Positions 34,442 to 43,364 of a stretch of 55,956 nt of DNA are shown here, one piece after another. The stretch's first letter is position 1. Every line of letters starts with the position of its first letter. The DNA is from a bacterium (lineage in GTDB: Bacteria > Zhuqueibacterota > QNDG01 > DSAB01): contig DSAB01000020.1 of assembly GCA_011388275.1 (NCBI GenBank), forward strand, positions 1 to 55,956, read 5' to 3'. A program made the position numbers and the translations under genes. Below the pieces are notes generated by a model. The model worked only from the letters and a program-made list of their open reading frames with translations. It was not told the DNA's origin and made no database searches.

Positions 34442-35953
34442 TTACGTGTTCAGTCCCGTTACCCGCCGAAAAATCCATCGGTTCAGAATGAGAAAGATAC
34501 CCATGACCAGTCCCCATTGAGCCGCGAGGGTCATGACGCTGTACGGGTTCAGAGGATTAAACCATTGATCCGGAGCGTAAACCGTGGCCGACAGAAAGAA
34601 CCACCAGACAAGCAGAGCCAGCGCCGCGGCGGGAATGAATATTCGAATGACGAATTCCCACCAGCGCCCCAGGTTCCAGTCGTGAGGATCTCCGAGAATG
34701 TCGTCCGAACGGATGCGGCAGACTCCGGCCCGAATCACGGTCAGGGCGATAAAGGCTCCGGAAATCATGAGGCCCACTCCCCAGACGAAGTCCTGATTGC
34801 TGAGGAAGTTCACGCTTCTGGCCGAAGGAATGCCCAGCAGATAGACAAAGGCCACCACCAGTCCGATCGCCAGGGGCCGTTTGAATCCCGAATCGACCAG
34901 AACCCGGGTGGGAAGTTCCAGCATGGCGATGAGCGAAGAGAATCCCGCAAAGGTCAGGCCCAGGAAGAATAAAACCGCCAGGGGATGTCCCAAAAACATT
35001 CGGGCGAAAAGCTGCGGCATCCAGATGAATGTCAGGCCGGTCGAAGCCGGCCCGCTGGTTTTCATGATTTCCAGCACTTCAGGCCGGCTCATGCCCATTT
35101 CCGCCTGAAGAACCGCGAAAACCGTCCCGAAAATCATCAGCGCGGCCAGCAGACTGACCGCGTTGTTCCCGATGCCGGTAGTAAAGGCGTTTTTAACCGC
35201 GCCGTGTTCCCGTTTCATGTAGGCGGCGTAGGTCATGAAAAGGCCCCAGCCGGCACCCGTGTCCCATGCGTTCTGGGTGAGTGCTTCCAGCCAGATCTGC
35301 GGCCGCGCCAGCTGACCGAGCTGGGGGGTAAAAAGGTAGGAAACACCCGCCCAGGCTCCGGGCAGGGTCAGGGCGCGGACGACACAGAGTACAACGATAC
35401 CCAGAAGAGTGGGGATAAGCACTTTATTGACTTTTTCGATGGATGATACGCCTTTCCAGATCGCCCAGGCCCCGAAACCCATGGCCAGGGCGTGAAAGAG
35501 CAGGGGCCAGCCGCCGGCCTGGAATTCGTTCCATATGGCCATGGAGGCTTCCGTGGTGACAGGCAGGGGATGTGTCAGCATGTGAATAAAATAGAATATG
35601 CACCAGCCGACCACGACGGAATAGAAAAAACAGATAGCGGTCGATACAAAGGCCACAAAGGTTCCCATCCAGGTCCACTTTTTCCCTCCGGCCCGGGCCA
35701 TTGTGCCGATCACACTTTTGCGGTGTTTTCGCCCGAGGGCGTATTCACATATGATCAGGGGGATACTCCAGAGGAATAGAAACACGAGCCAGGCGATAAG
35801 CAGGGCGCCGGCCCCGTCTTCACCGCCGTTCTGCGCGGCGATGCGCGGGAAACGCCATATGTTCCCTGTGCCCACGGCGATGCCGATGGCGCTGAGAAGA
35901 AGTCCCAAACGGGAGTTGAATCGTGCGTTGACGCTCTCATCAAGGGGGGACAT
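34442..35953 (-). CDS. sodium:neurotransmitter symporter (SNF/NSS) family transporter
   Basis: A Na+-coupled solute importer of 503 residues in the inner membrane. The N-terminus FNSRLGLLLSAIGIAVGTGN followed by IWRFP is the conserved NSS signature, which in LeuT contributes sodium and substrate sites in TM1. About eleven to twelve hydrophobic segments follow. The start at 35953 is fixed by GGAGG; the longer frame has no ribosome site. It lies between gcvH and gcvPA, so glycine or another amino acid is a reasonable but unproven substrate. A strong terminator separates it from gcvH. Confidence 0.93.
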   Translation of the reverse strand: MSPLDESVNARFNSRLGLLLSAIGIAVGTGNIWRFPRIAAQNGGEDGAGALLIAWLVFLFLWSIPLIICEYALGRKHRKSVIGTMARAGGKKWTWMGTFVAFVSTAICFFYSVVVGWCIFYFIHMLTHPLPVTTEASMAIWNEFQAGGWPLLFHALAMGFGAWAIWKGVSSIEKVNKVLIPTLLGIVVLCVVRALTLPGAWAGVSYLFTPQLGQLARPQIWLEALTQNAWDTGAGWGLFMTYAAYMKREHGAVKNAFTTGIGNNAVSLLAALMIFGTVFAVLQAEMGMSRPEVLEIMKTSGPASTGLTFIWMPQLFARMFLGHPLAVLFFLGLTFAGFSSLIAMLELPTRVLVDSGFKRPLAIGLVVAFVYLLGIPSARSVNFLSNQDFVWGVGLMISGAFIALTVIRAGVCRIRSDDILGDPHDWNLGRWWEFVIRIFIPAAALALLVWWFFLSATVYAPDQWFNPLNPYSVMTLAAQWGLVMGIFLILNRWIFRRVTGLNT

Positions 35954-36025
35954 GATTGCCTCCGGAAATTGAAATACAGGCGGAATGAACCATTGACATC
36001 GGCCACCAGAAGGAGACGGGATGAT

Positions 36026-36056
36026 ATAAAACAGCCCCATGAGTTATGGGGCTGTT
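36026..36056 (-). terminator. intrinsic terminator after gcvH
   Basis: Read leftward, an 11-bp perfect stem (AACAGCCCCAT / ATGGGGCTGTT, 5-nt loop) is followed by TTTTAT. It lies about 20 bases after the gcvH stop and ends the efp-accB-accC-gcvH transcript. Confidence 0.88.
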
Positions 36057-36074
36057 CGACCGGGTCCGTATGGA

Positions 36075-36452
36075 TTACTCAATGAGTTTTTTATACTCGT
36101 CGGGCGGAAGCAGATTGTTCAGCTCATCCTTGCTTGAGATTTTGATTTTCAGAATCCAGCCTTCTCCATAGGGATCCTTGTTGATGATCTGGGGATCGCT
36201 TTCCAGCGACCCGTTGACTTCCGCGACTTCGCCTGAGAGCGGGGCGTACAGGTCGGATACGGCCTTGACGGCTTCCACATTGGCACAGGGCTGGAATTGC
36301 CGGGTGGCATCTCCCGGCTGGGGCAGTTCGACAAACACGATATCCCCCAGTTCTCCCTGGGCATACTCGGTAATACCAATAACCGCGATATCGCCTTCCA
36401 CTCTGGCCCATTCATGGTCTTTGGTATAGTAAAGATTTGCGGGAATGTTCAT
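36075..36452 (-). CDS. gcvH: glycine cleavage system H protein
   Basis: The lipoyl carrier of the glycine cleavage system, 125 residues. The start MNIPANLYYTKDHEWARVEG and GITEYAQGELGDIVFVELP are standard. The lipoylated Lys is K63 in NVEAVKAVSDLYAP. The later DPYGEGWILKIK is also conserved. The ATG at 36452 has AGGTGATT close before it; a GTG three codons earlier is possible. It starts only 12 bases after accC ends, so it is cotranscribed with the acetyl-CoA carboxylase genes rather than with gcvPA. Confidence 0.96.
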   Translation of the reverse strand: MNIPANLYYTKDHEWARVEGDIAVIGITEYAQGELGDIVFVELPQPGDATRQFQPCANVEAVKAVSDLYAPLSGEVAEVNGSLESDPQIINKDPYGEGWILKIKISSKDELNNLLPPDEYKKLIE

Positions 36453-36464
36453 AACAATCACCTG

Positions 36465-37820
36465 TCAGTTGGTTTCGGGTTTGATTTGAAAAGTTTCAAG
36501 AAAACGGGTGCTGAATTCTCCTTTGATGAAGTTGTCGTCCATGAGAACCTGCTGGTGAAAGGGAATGGTCGTGGGGATGCCCTCGATGATAAACTCTTCC
36601 AGTCCCCGGGCCATACGGCTCAGGGCTTCCTTGCGGTCGTAACCGTGGGCGATGATTTTGGCCAGCAGGGAATCGTAATTCGGCGGTATTCGGTACAGGG
36701 CGTAGGCGTGCGTGTCCACGCGAATGCCCATGCCGCCGGGAACGTGAAAACTGGTGATCATTCCGGGCATGGGGCGGAAACTCTTGTACGGATCTTCGGC
36801 ATTGATCCGGCATTCGATGGCATGCCCCTTGGGCTCCAGGGCCGCGTGCATTTCGCTGAGCGCACCGCCCGTGGCAACGCGGATCTGTTCCTTGATGAGA
36901 TCGATGCCGAACACCATTTCCGTCACGGGATGTTCCACCTGGATTCGAGTGTTCATCTCCATGAAATAGAATTTTTTATCTTCATCCAACAGAAATTCGA
37001 TCGTTCCGGCGCTCTGATATCCGACGGATTGAGCGCCCCGGACGGCCGCGTCGGTCATCTGCTTTCTGAGATCGGCATCCACCACGGGAGAGGGTGATTC
37101 TTCGATGAGTTTTTGATGTTTGCGCTGAATGGAACACTCCCTCTCTCCGAGGGCCATCACTTGCCCCTGACCGTCGCCCAGCAATTGAACTTCAATATGG
37201 CGGGGATTCTCGAAGTATTTTTCCATATACAGGGTGGGATTCCCGAAGGTGATGCAGGCTTCGGACTGGGCCATGTTGAAAGAGTTGGACAGCTGTTTTT
37301 CATCCCGTATGATGCGCATGCCGCGGCCCCCGCCGCCGGCTGCGGCTTTGAGGATCACCGGATAACCGATTTCACGGGCCAGAGACAGGGCCTGTGATTC
37401 CGATTCCACTCCTCCCTCGCTGCCCGGAATCGTGTGGACCCCGGCTTTTTTCATGATTTTTTTTGCCTGGATTTTATCGCCCATGCTGGAAATCATCTCG
37501 GCCGTGGGTCCCACAAAGTTCAGTCCGGAGGAACGGCAGATGTCGGCGAATTCGGCGTTTTCGGCCAGGAAACCGTACCCCGGATGCAGGCCGTCGGCAT
37601 TGCTGATTTCAGCCGCGCTGATGATTCGCGGGATGTTCAGATAGCTCTGCTGCGGCAGGGCCGATCCGATGCACACGGCCTCATCGGCAAAGCGGACATG
37701 CAAAGAATCCTTGTCGGCCGTGGAATAGACCGCAACTGTCTGGATGCCCAGCTCCCGGCAGGCACGGATGATACGGAGAGCGATTTCACCCCTATTGGCG
37801 ATTAGGATCTTGCTGATCAC
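36465..37820 (-). CDS. accC: acetyl-CoA carboxylase, biotin carboxylase subunit
   Basis: An ATP-grasp enzyme of 451 residues that carboxylates the biotin on AccB at the first committed step of fatty acid synthesis. It has the N-terminal [36 protein letters not shown], the glycine-rich ATP loop [13 protein letters not shown] (about 159-171) and the catalytic-site [14 protein letters not shown]. The start is a GTG at 37820. It lies directly downstream of accB in the usual accBC order. The carboxyltransferase genes accA and accD are not in the window. Confidence 0.97.
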   Translation of the reverse strand: MISKILIANRGEIALRIIRACRELGIQTVAVYSTADKDSLHVRFADEAVCIGSALPQQSYLNIPRIISAAEISNADGLHPGYGFLAENAEFADICRSSGLNFVGPTAEMISSMGDKIQAKKIMKKAGVHTIPGSEGGVESESQALSLAREIGYPVILKAAAGGGGRGMRIIRDEKQLSNSFNMAQSEACITFGNPTLYMEKYFENPRHIEVQLLGDGQGQVMALGERECSIQRKHQKLIEESPSPVVDADLRKQMTDAAVRGAQSVGYQSAGTIEFLLDEDKKFYFMEMNTRIQVEHPVTEMVFGIDLIKEQIRVATGGALSEMHAALEPKGHAIECRINAEDPYKSFRPMPGMITSFHVPGGMGIRVDTHAYALYRIPPNYDSLLAKIIAHGYDRKEALSRMARGLEEFIIEGIPTTIPFHQQVLMDDNFIKGEFSTRFLETFQIKPETN

Positions 37821-37831
37821 AGAAGGCCCCT

Positions 37832-38323
37832 TCAGGATTTTTCAACGAGAAACAGGGGTTGATTGAACTCGACAGGATGGGCGTTTTCAACCAGAATTTT
37901 AATCAGTTTGCCGGAAATTTCCGCTTCGATCTCGTTCATCAGTTTCATGGCTTCGATAATGCACAGAATCTTTCCGGGCTGTATGTCATCACCCGCCTGA
38001 ATATATGGAGACGCGTCGGGCGCGGGCGCTCTGTAAAAAGTGCCCACCATGGGGGAGCAGATCTCAACGATGTTTTCAGAATGGGCACCGGGCAGGGGTT
38101 CGACTTTGGCTTCGTGAACCGGCGCTCCGGAGGCGGCGCCTGGAAAGGGCTGAGGACCTGGCGGCGGATAGGGCAGCGTGTATACAGGGTAACCCGCCGA
38201 GGCGGTGACCCCGCTCCTGCTTTTACTGACGCGTATTTGAAAGTTCTGATCATGGATTTCCAGCTCGTCAATCTGGCTGGATTCCACCAGTTTGACAAGG
38301 CGGCGAATCTCACCAATATCCAT
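37832..38323 (-). CDS. accB: acetyl-CoA carboxylase, biotin carboxyl carrier protein
   Basis: A 163-residue biotin carrier of acetyl-CoA carboxylase. The C-terminal biotinyl domain has [15 protein letters not shown] with the biotinylated Lys at position 127, and the thumb-like loop before it typical of AccB. The N-terminal helix ([20 protein letters not shown]) and a flexible proline/alanine-rich linker are also usual. It begins about 26 bases after efp and is followed by accC after 11 bases. Confidence 0.97.
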   Translation of the reverse strand: MDIGEIRRLVKLVESSQIDELEIHDQNFQIRVSKSRSGVTASAGYPVYTLPYPPPGPQPFPGAASGAPVHEAKVEPLPGAHSENIVEICSPMVGTFYRAPAPDASPYIQAGDDIQPGKILCIIEAMKLMNEIEAEISGKLIKILVENAHPVEFNQPLFLVEKS

Positions 38324-38349
38324 TCGAATTCTCCCTCTTAAATGTCTGC

Positions 38350-38910
38350 CTATTTAACCCGCTCCACATAGGTTCCGGTACGGGTGTCGACTTTGACTTT
38401 TTCGCCTTCTTCCAGGAACAGCGGAACCTGAATCACGGCACCGGTTTCCAAAGTGGCCGGCTTGGACCCGCCCGTAGCCGTGTCTCCCTTGAATCCCGGT
38501 TCAGTTCGGGTGATTTCCAGTTCCACGAATATGGGCAGCTCAACGCCCAGAGGGTTATGGCCCTCGAACAGGATATCGGCTTCGATTCCTTCTTTGAGAA
38601 ATTTGGCCGATTCTTTCACAACCGCTTCTCCGACGGAGATCTGTTCATAGGAGTTCATGTCCATGAATACGAATTCACCCTCGCCGCGGTAAAGATACTG
38701 AACGCTTTTCTTTTCCAGCCGGACATCATCCACTTTTTCGCCTGACCGAAATGTCCGGTCGAGAACGCGCTGGGTTTTGATGTTTTTCAGCCGGGTACGG
38801 ACAAACGCTCCCCCCTTGCCGGGTTTGACATGCTGAAATTCGACCATGGTCCAGAGATCGCCGTCGAGACGAATGACCAGGCCGTTTCGAAATTCCGATG
38901 TGGATACCAT
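38350..38910 (-). CDS. efp: elongation factor P
   Basis: A 186-residue translation factor that rescues ribosomes stalled at polyproline stretches. Three EF-P domains are present. The tip loop HVKPGKGGAF places Lys at position 32 (the site modified by beta-lysylation in EpmA bacteria), so this is a Lys-type, not an Arg-rhamnosylated, EF-P. No modifying enzyme is nearby. The start at 38910 has GGAGAGGAAA upstream. It is the first gene of the efp-accB-accC-gcvH operon and has a promoter matching TTGACA-17-TATATT. Confidence 0.96.
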   Translation of the reverse strand: MVSTSEFRNGLVIRLDGDLWTMVEFQHVKPGKGGAFVRTRLKNIKTQRVLDRTFRSGEKVDDVRLEKKSVQYLYRGEGEFVFMDMNSYEQISVGEAVVKESAKFLKEGIEADILFEGHNPLGVELPIFVELEITRTEPGFKGDTATGGSKPATLETGAVIQVPLFLEEGEKVKVDTRTGTYVERVK

Positions 38911-38955
38911 CGTTTCCTCTCCTGAACTGGGCACGGCAAAAGGGACAATGGACTC

Positions 38956-38984
38956 AATATAACGGATTCGGGACAATTTGTCAA
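38956..38984 (-). promoter_or_regulatory. sigma70 promoter of the efp-accB-accC-gcvH operon
   Basis: Read leftward: TTGACA (38984-38979), a 17-bp spacer and TATATT (38961-38956), about 45 bases before the efp start codon. Confidence 0.85.
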
Positions 38985-39160
38985 CTACCGATTTTCACGT
39001 TCCGGTTTTTCAATTGTGAGCCGGAGACACCCCAATCGATGCGGTCCGCACATGGCGAGTGTCTTTTTTGGCCGGACTGAAAAAGGCGGGTCGCGGCTGT
39101 GACTGTGTATTTTTTTTCAGAACAAATTATCGCTTGTTATTTTGTGCCTTTTCTTTTAAA

Positions 39161-39200
39161 ATATACAATATCCTCATACCCGCCGCAAGAGATTGTATAT
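39161..39200. repeat. 9-bp inverted repeat in the efp / beta-helix intergenic region
   Basis: ATATACAAT (39161-39169) and ATTGTATAT (39192-39200) are perfect inverted copies 22 bases apart, so they could form a hairpin or bind a dimeric regulator. The rest of 38985-39308 shows no gene. The rightward gene has no convincing -35/-10 pair that I can see. Confidence 0.45.
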
Positions 39201-39308
39201 TCAGAAACGGCTGAATTTGGTTGTTGATTGTTTCCGTATCTGTCAAGTTGTATGAACCGGCTTGCCGGAAATTTTCGGACGTGTTTATTCATTGAGAAGG
39301 GGGTTGCC

Positions 39309-39590
39309 ATGAAACGGAGTGGCGTTCTGTTTTGGTTGATTGTCCTTTTTTCCGTAAGGGCATCCGGAGATCAGTTTGCGGTTGTCAATACCAATGACAG
39401 CGGGGTCGGCTCTCTCCGTCAGGCGATTGCCGACGCCAACAGCCATGCGGGCCCGGACACCATCGTCTTTCATCTGGATCCGGGCATTCCGGGTCATGAC
39501 GCGGGGTCCGGCACCTGGACCATCGCCCTCTCTTCTACGCTTCTCATGTCTGGTGATGATTGTCTTGTTGACGGCTGGTCTCAGGCGTAA
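39309..39590 (+). CDS. N-terminal fragment of the beta-helix surface protein
   Basis: A 93-codon fragment: signal peptide and the first CSLREAI-like module, ending at TAA after DGWSQA. If translated alone it would be an exported peptide without the beta-helix. It has the only clear ribosome site of the interrupted gene. Confidence 0.5.
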   Translation: MKRSGVLFWLIVLFSVRASGDQFAVVNTNDSGVGSLRQAIADANSHAGPDTIVFHLDPGIPGHDAGSGTWTIALSSTLLMSGDDCLVDGWSQA

Positions 39591-39758
39591 TACACAGGGG
39601 GCGATCCCAACCCTCTGGGGCCGGAGATCGTTCTGGACGGCCAGGGAAGCATTAATTACGGTTTTCAAATTCAGGGGGAAGGGAACACGATTCGGGGGTT
39701 TGTCCTTTTCCGGTTCAACAGCTACGCGATCACGATCTACGCAAGCCATAACCGGGTC

Positions 39759-42700
39759 ATGGGATGTTATATCGGGACCGATCATACGGGCAGTTCTGGG
39801 AGAAGCCCGGGAGGCGGCGTTTTTATTTCCATGGCCAGTTACTGTCAGGTGGGAGGCGAAGAAGATGATGAGCGCAACGTGATTGCCGGAAACGGGTATT
39901 TCGGAATCACGATCAGTCAGACGGAGCATGTCCGTGTGCTGAACAATTTCATCGGCGTCCGGGCGGATCACGGCGACACGCTCGGCAACGGATATTCCGG
40001 AATCGGAATTCGTGGACGGTTTAATGAGATCGGACCCGGCAATGTTATTTCCGGCAATAAACGGGACGGCATCGAGATCTCCAGTGAGGCCGCGGACAGC
40101 AACCGGGTTTTCGGCAATTTCATCGGCACGGACAGCACCGGAACACGGGCCTGGCCCAACGAAATGAACGGTGTTTTGATCTATCAGGGCGCGGATCACA
40201 ACCGGATCGGGGGTCCGGCCCCGGAAGAGAGAAACCTCATCTCCGGAAACAGACAGCATGGTGTGTATTTCGGAGACACCGGAACGGATTCCAATCAGGT
40301 TTCGGGCAATTATATCGGTACGGACCGGACCGGCACGCTGGCGCTGCCCAATGAATCGGGCGGGATTGCTCTTTTTAACGGGCCCCGCTACAATGTAATC
40401 GGCGGAGACGAGCCGGCCGAAGGAAATCTCATTTCCGGAAACGACGGCAGGGGAATCTGGTTTTGGGGAAGCGGGACCGAAAACAACCGGGTCATGCACA
40501 ATCTGATCGGAACCGACTCGACGGGCGAGGCGCCTCTGCCCAACACGACTTCCGGAATCCATATCACGATGGCGGCGAAAGACAACCTGATCGGGCCCGG
40601 CAATGTCATCGCGTTCAATGAGGACGATGGAATTTACATTACAGGCATGGATTCTCAGGGAAACCGGATCACCCAAAACTCTATTTTTCAAAACGGCTTG
40701 CAGGGCATTCGTCTCCACAATAACGCGCAGAATCAAATGCCCGCTCCGGAAATCACGGGCATCGGATCCGTGTCGGGAACAGCGTCGCCGGAAAGCCGTG
40801 TCGAAATTTTCTGCGGCCCGGATAATCAAGGCAAGGTCTATCAGGGATTTACAACGGCCGATGAATCGGGCGTTTTTTTCTATCCGGGCGCGGTCAGCGG
40901 CCCCTTTATCACAGCCACGGCCACGGATGCAGCGGGGAATACGTCGGAATTCTCCCTGGCCTGGCATAAGGGAGGATTAACAGTGACCACCACGGCCGAT
41001 ACGGGAGAGGGATCGCTGCGGTGGGCCATAGAACGGATGAATCAGTCATACGGCGCGGATACCGTCTTTTTCGAGATTCCGGATACGGATGAAAATTTTA
41101 ACGGTTCGGTATGGACCATCAGACCCCGGACGGCCCTGCCGGCCATTTCGAAAGACCACAAGGTGATCGATGGATTTTCACAGGACGTTTTCGGCGGCAA
41201 CCGGAACAGTCTCGGGCCCGATGTGGTCCTGGACGGCAGTCAGGTCGAAGAGAGCTGTTATTACGGCCTGCTCCTTTACAGCGGTCACAATACGGTCCGG
41301 GGCCTGGTGATCGTCCATTTCAACACCGGTATTGTCGTGAATTACAATTCCGGAGGGTACAATCGGTTTTACGGCAATTACATCGGAATCGCGTCTGACG
41401 GCATGACACCGGCACCCAATGGAACAGGAATCTATATCAGTTCCATGAACCCGGAAAACCGGTTCGGAGGCGCGGCAGCCGGCGAGGGCAATGTGATTTC
41501 GGGAAATCTGTATATTGGAATCTACTGCTTATCCGACAGCAATTATTTCGACGGCAATCACATCGGCGTCACGGCCGATGGAACCGGCCGCGCGGGCAAC
41601 GGGACGCAGGGTCTTTATTTTACGGGCGGATCCAGTCACAACCGGATCGGCCTGGACCGAGGCAATGTGATTTCGGGAAACGGGGCCGCGGGTGTGCATA
41701 TTGCGGACGGCCGTGACAATCATATTGCGGGCAACTTCATCGGACTCAATGCCGCGGGCACGGACACGATTTCGAACCAGTCGGGTGTCTTTTTAAATAA
41801 TGCCTGCCGGAATCGGATCGGAGGTTCCACTGCCGGAGAACGGAACGTGGTTTCCGGAAACCGGCTGGATGGCATCGACTTCGCCAATGCCGACAGCAAC
41901 ACGGTCTCGGGCAATTTTATCGGTTTGAACCCGGCCGGCACGGACACCCTGGGGAACGGCCGGTACGGTCTTTTAATACGGGTGGAATCCAGTTACAACC
42001 GGATCGGGGGCAGCGGGGCCGGTGAGGGCAACCGGATAAGCGGCAATCGATCTTCCGGCATTCGCATTCAGAGTGAGGGAACCGGCCATAACCGGGTCGA
42101 GAACAATCTGATCGGCACGGATGCGGAGGGCCTCGCGCGCTGGGGAAACCGCGGATATGGAGTGATGATAAGTCATTCGGCATGCCATAACCGGATCGGC
42201 CCGGGCAACCGCATCGCCTATCATTTGAATGCCGGTGTCAGAGTGGATTATACAGACAGCAACAGGAACCGCATCACACGAAACGCCATCCATCACAACA
42301 TCGGTAAAGGAATAGAACTTTCGCGGGGAAGCAACAATTTGATGGAAACGCCGGTCATCACCTCCATGGTTCCCCTGCAGGGAACGGCCCCGGCCGGCTC
42401 GTGGATCGAAATCTTTTCCGATTCGACCGATCAGGGGGCCGTGTTCGAAGATTCGGTTCAGACGGATGGGTCCGGTCACTTTACCTGGTCCGGAACGCCG
42501 CAGGGACCGTACGTCACGGCCACGGCCACGGATGCCGACGGCAACACGTCGGAATTTTCCGGTCCGGGTGACACGCCGGTTCGCCTGCTCGAATCGAATC
42601 TGCCGGCGGCTTTCCGGCTGCATCAGAATTATCCCAATCCCTTCAATCCGGAAACCACCATCCGTTTTGACGTGATGCACGCCACGCATGTGTTGATGCG

Positions 42701-42869
42701 GGTATTCAATGTGCTGGGTCAGGAGGTGGCCCGTCCCGTGGACAAATGCATGGAGGCCGGAAGCCATGAAATTCTTTTCCGGTCCGGCGGGCTGGCATCG
42801 GGAATCTACACCCTGCAAGTCGAGATGGGCGAATACCGGGCCCGGCGAAAAATGATTATTCTGGAATAG
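39759..42869 (+). CDS. C-terminal fragment of the beta-helix surface protein
   Basis: The longest ATG-started part downstream of the in-frame TAA, 1036 residues: two beta-helix blocks, the second CSLREAI-like module, two Ig-like modules and the T9SS-type sorting domain. The true reading continues 56 codons upstream to the TAA with family-like sequence, so this ATG is probably not a natural start. It lacks a signal peptide and would not be exported alone. Confidence 0.6.
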   Translation: MGCYIGTDHTGSSGRSPGGGVFISMASYCQVGGEEDDERNVIAGNGYFGITISQTEHVRVLNNFIGVRADHGDTLGNGYSGIGIRGRFNEIGPGNVISGNKRDGIEISSEAADSNRVFGNFIGTDSTGTRAWPNEMNGVLIYQGADHNRIGGPAPEERNLISGNRQHGVYFGDTGTDSNQVSGNYIGTDRTGTLALPNESGGIALFNGPRYNVIGGDEPAEGNLISGNDGRGIWFWGSGTENNRVMHNLIGTDSTGEAPLPNTTSGIHITMAAKDNLIGPGNVIAFNEDDGIYITGMDSQGNRITQNSIFQNGLQGIRLHNNAQNQMPAPEITGIGSVSGTASPESRVEIFCGPDNQGKVYQGFTTADESGVFFYPGAVSGPFITATATDAAGNTSEFSLAWHKGGLTVTTTADTGEGSLRWAIERMNQSYGADTVFFEIPDTDENFNGSVWTIRPRTALPAISKDHKVIDGFSQDVFGGNRNSLGPDVVLDGSQVEESCYYGLLLYSGHNTVRGLVIVHFNTGIVVNYNSGGYNRFYGNYIGIASDGMTPAPNGTGIYISSMNPENRFGGAAAGEGNVISGNLYIGIYCLSDSNYFDGNHIGVTADGTGRAGNGTQGLYFTGGSSHNRIGLDRGNVISGNGAAGVHIADGRDNHIAGNFIGLNAAGTDTISNQSGVFLNNACRNRIGGSTAGERNVVSGNRLDGIDFANADSNTVSGNFIGLNPAGTDTLGNGRYGLLIRVESSYNRIGGSGAGEGNRISGNRSSGIRIQSEGTGHNRVENNLIGTDAEGLARWGNRGYGVMISHSACHNRIGPGNRIAYHLNAGVRVDYTDSNRNRITRNAIHHNIGKGIELSRGSNNLMETPVITSMVPLQGTAPAGSWIEIFSDSTDQGAVFEDSVQTDGSGHFTWSGTPQGPYVTATATDADGNTSEFSGPGDTPVRLLESNLPAAFRLHQNYPNPFNPETTIRFDVMHATHVLMRVFNVLGQEVARPVDKCMEAGSHEILFRSGGLASGIYTLQVEMGEYRARRKMIILE

Positions 42870-43113
42870 GATGCATAGCAGACAATATGCGCGGGACAGG
42901 CATATTTTGACCCGTGTGTCCGGTTTTTGCTTAATCGAAAAGCAGAAGCCCTTGAAGAGACCCGCTTTTCATCGATCGAACCAAAGGATGTATCCTGTTG
43001 AATACAAAGGAGATGCCGTCGAACGGCCGTGATCTGTCCGGCTGCGGGATGAACCGGCTTGTTTTGGTATGATCCTTGCACTGCTATGGACCGAAAGGCC
43101 GAATAGAAAAAAC
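42870..43113. other. intergenic stretch with no gene
   Basis: No supported gene. A weak inverted repeat (GAAAAGC at 42937-42943 and GCTTTTC at 42964-42970, 20-nt loop, no T run after it) could be a poor terminator for the beta-helix gene. Confidence 0.4.
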
Positions 43114-43142
43114 TTGACTTTCAGAGTCAGAATCGCTATATT
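43114..43142 (+). promoter_or_regulatory. sigma70 promoter upstream of porV
   Basis: TTGACT at 43114-43119, a 17-bp spacer and TATATT at 43137-43142. Transcription would begin near 43149, about 215 bases before the porV start codon. Confidence 0.8.
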
Positions 43143-43148
43143 TTTTAA

Positions 43149-43339
43149 AATCTTAAGGAGAATGCCTATCGTCGTTCGTTAAAGGTTGGGTGGATTGCAA
43201 ACATATTTTTTTCTGGTGTCAAGGCACAGGAACAGACTGCCAATCCAACAGCCTGGAGCGAACGTTGTTTTTTTTCCACCGCAACCGAATGCTCTGGGTC
43301 ATGTGTCCGCTCCGGTGCCCTGAAAATTCGGTTTTTTTT
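43149..43339 (+). promoter_or_regulatory. porV leader RNA with two terminator-like hairpins
   Basis: Hairpin 1 pairs 43173-43198 with 43239-43264 (CGTTCGTT/GGCGAACG-like closing stem with G-T pairs, then GTTGG/CCAAC and ATTG/CAAT) and is followed by eight T at 43268-43275. Hairpin 2 closes with ACCGAAT (43284-43290) and ATTCGGT (43326-43332), has an inner GGG/CCC pairing, and is followed by eight T at 43332-43339. That is just before the porV ribosome site. This looks like an attenuator, or a small RNA followed by an attenuator. It does not match any riboswitch I know. Confidence 0.5.
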
Positions 43340-43364
43340 ATGGCCATGTTTGGAGGAAAGAATC

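Larger units (their letters stand above)
39309..42869 (+). pseudogene. duplicated beta-helix surface protein with T9SS-type sorting domain, interrupted by one in-frame TAA
   Basis: One continuous reading frame of 1187 codons whose only interior stop is TAA at 39588-39590. The same frame continues on the other side with matching family sequence. Order: signal peptide (MKRSGVLFWLIVLFSVRA), a GVGSLRQAIADAN (CSLREAI-like) module, and a right-handed parallel beta-helix with repeated NxIGTDxTG / NxISGN motifs. An Ig-like module ending ATATDAAGNTSEFS follows. Then the whole set recurs from GEGSLRWAIERMN, ending in a FlgD/T9SS-type domain with YPNPFNPETTI. AAGGGGG precedes the ATG. The stop may be a real nonsense mutation or a sequence error. 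Confidence 0.8.

Noticed and set aside
39588-39590. Reassigned TAA codon
   Set aside because: TAA is used as the normal stop in other genes here (for example lhgO, porV and ChaN), so a general code change is excluded.
43161-43181. Tiny frame MPIVVR at the start of the porV leader (AAGGAG-A-ATG)
   Set aside because: The ribosome site is only one base from the ATG, too close; no sign of a leader-peptide mechanism beyond this.
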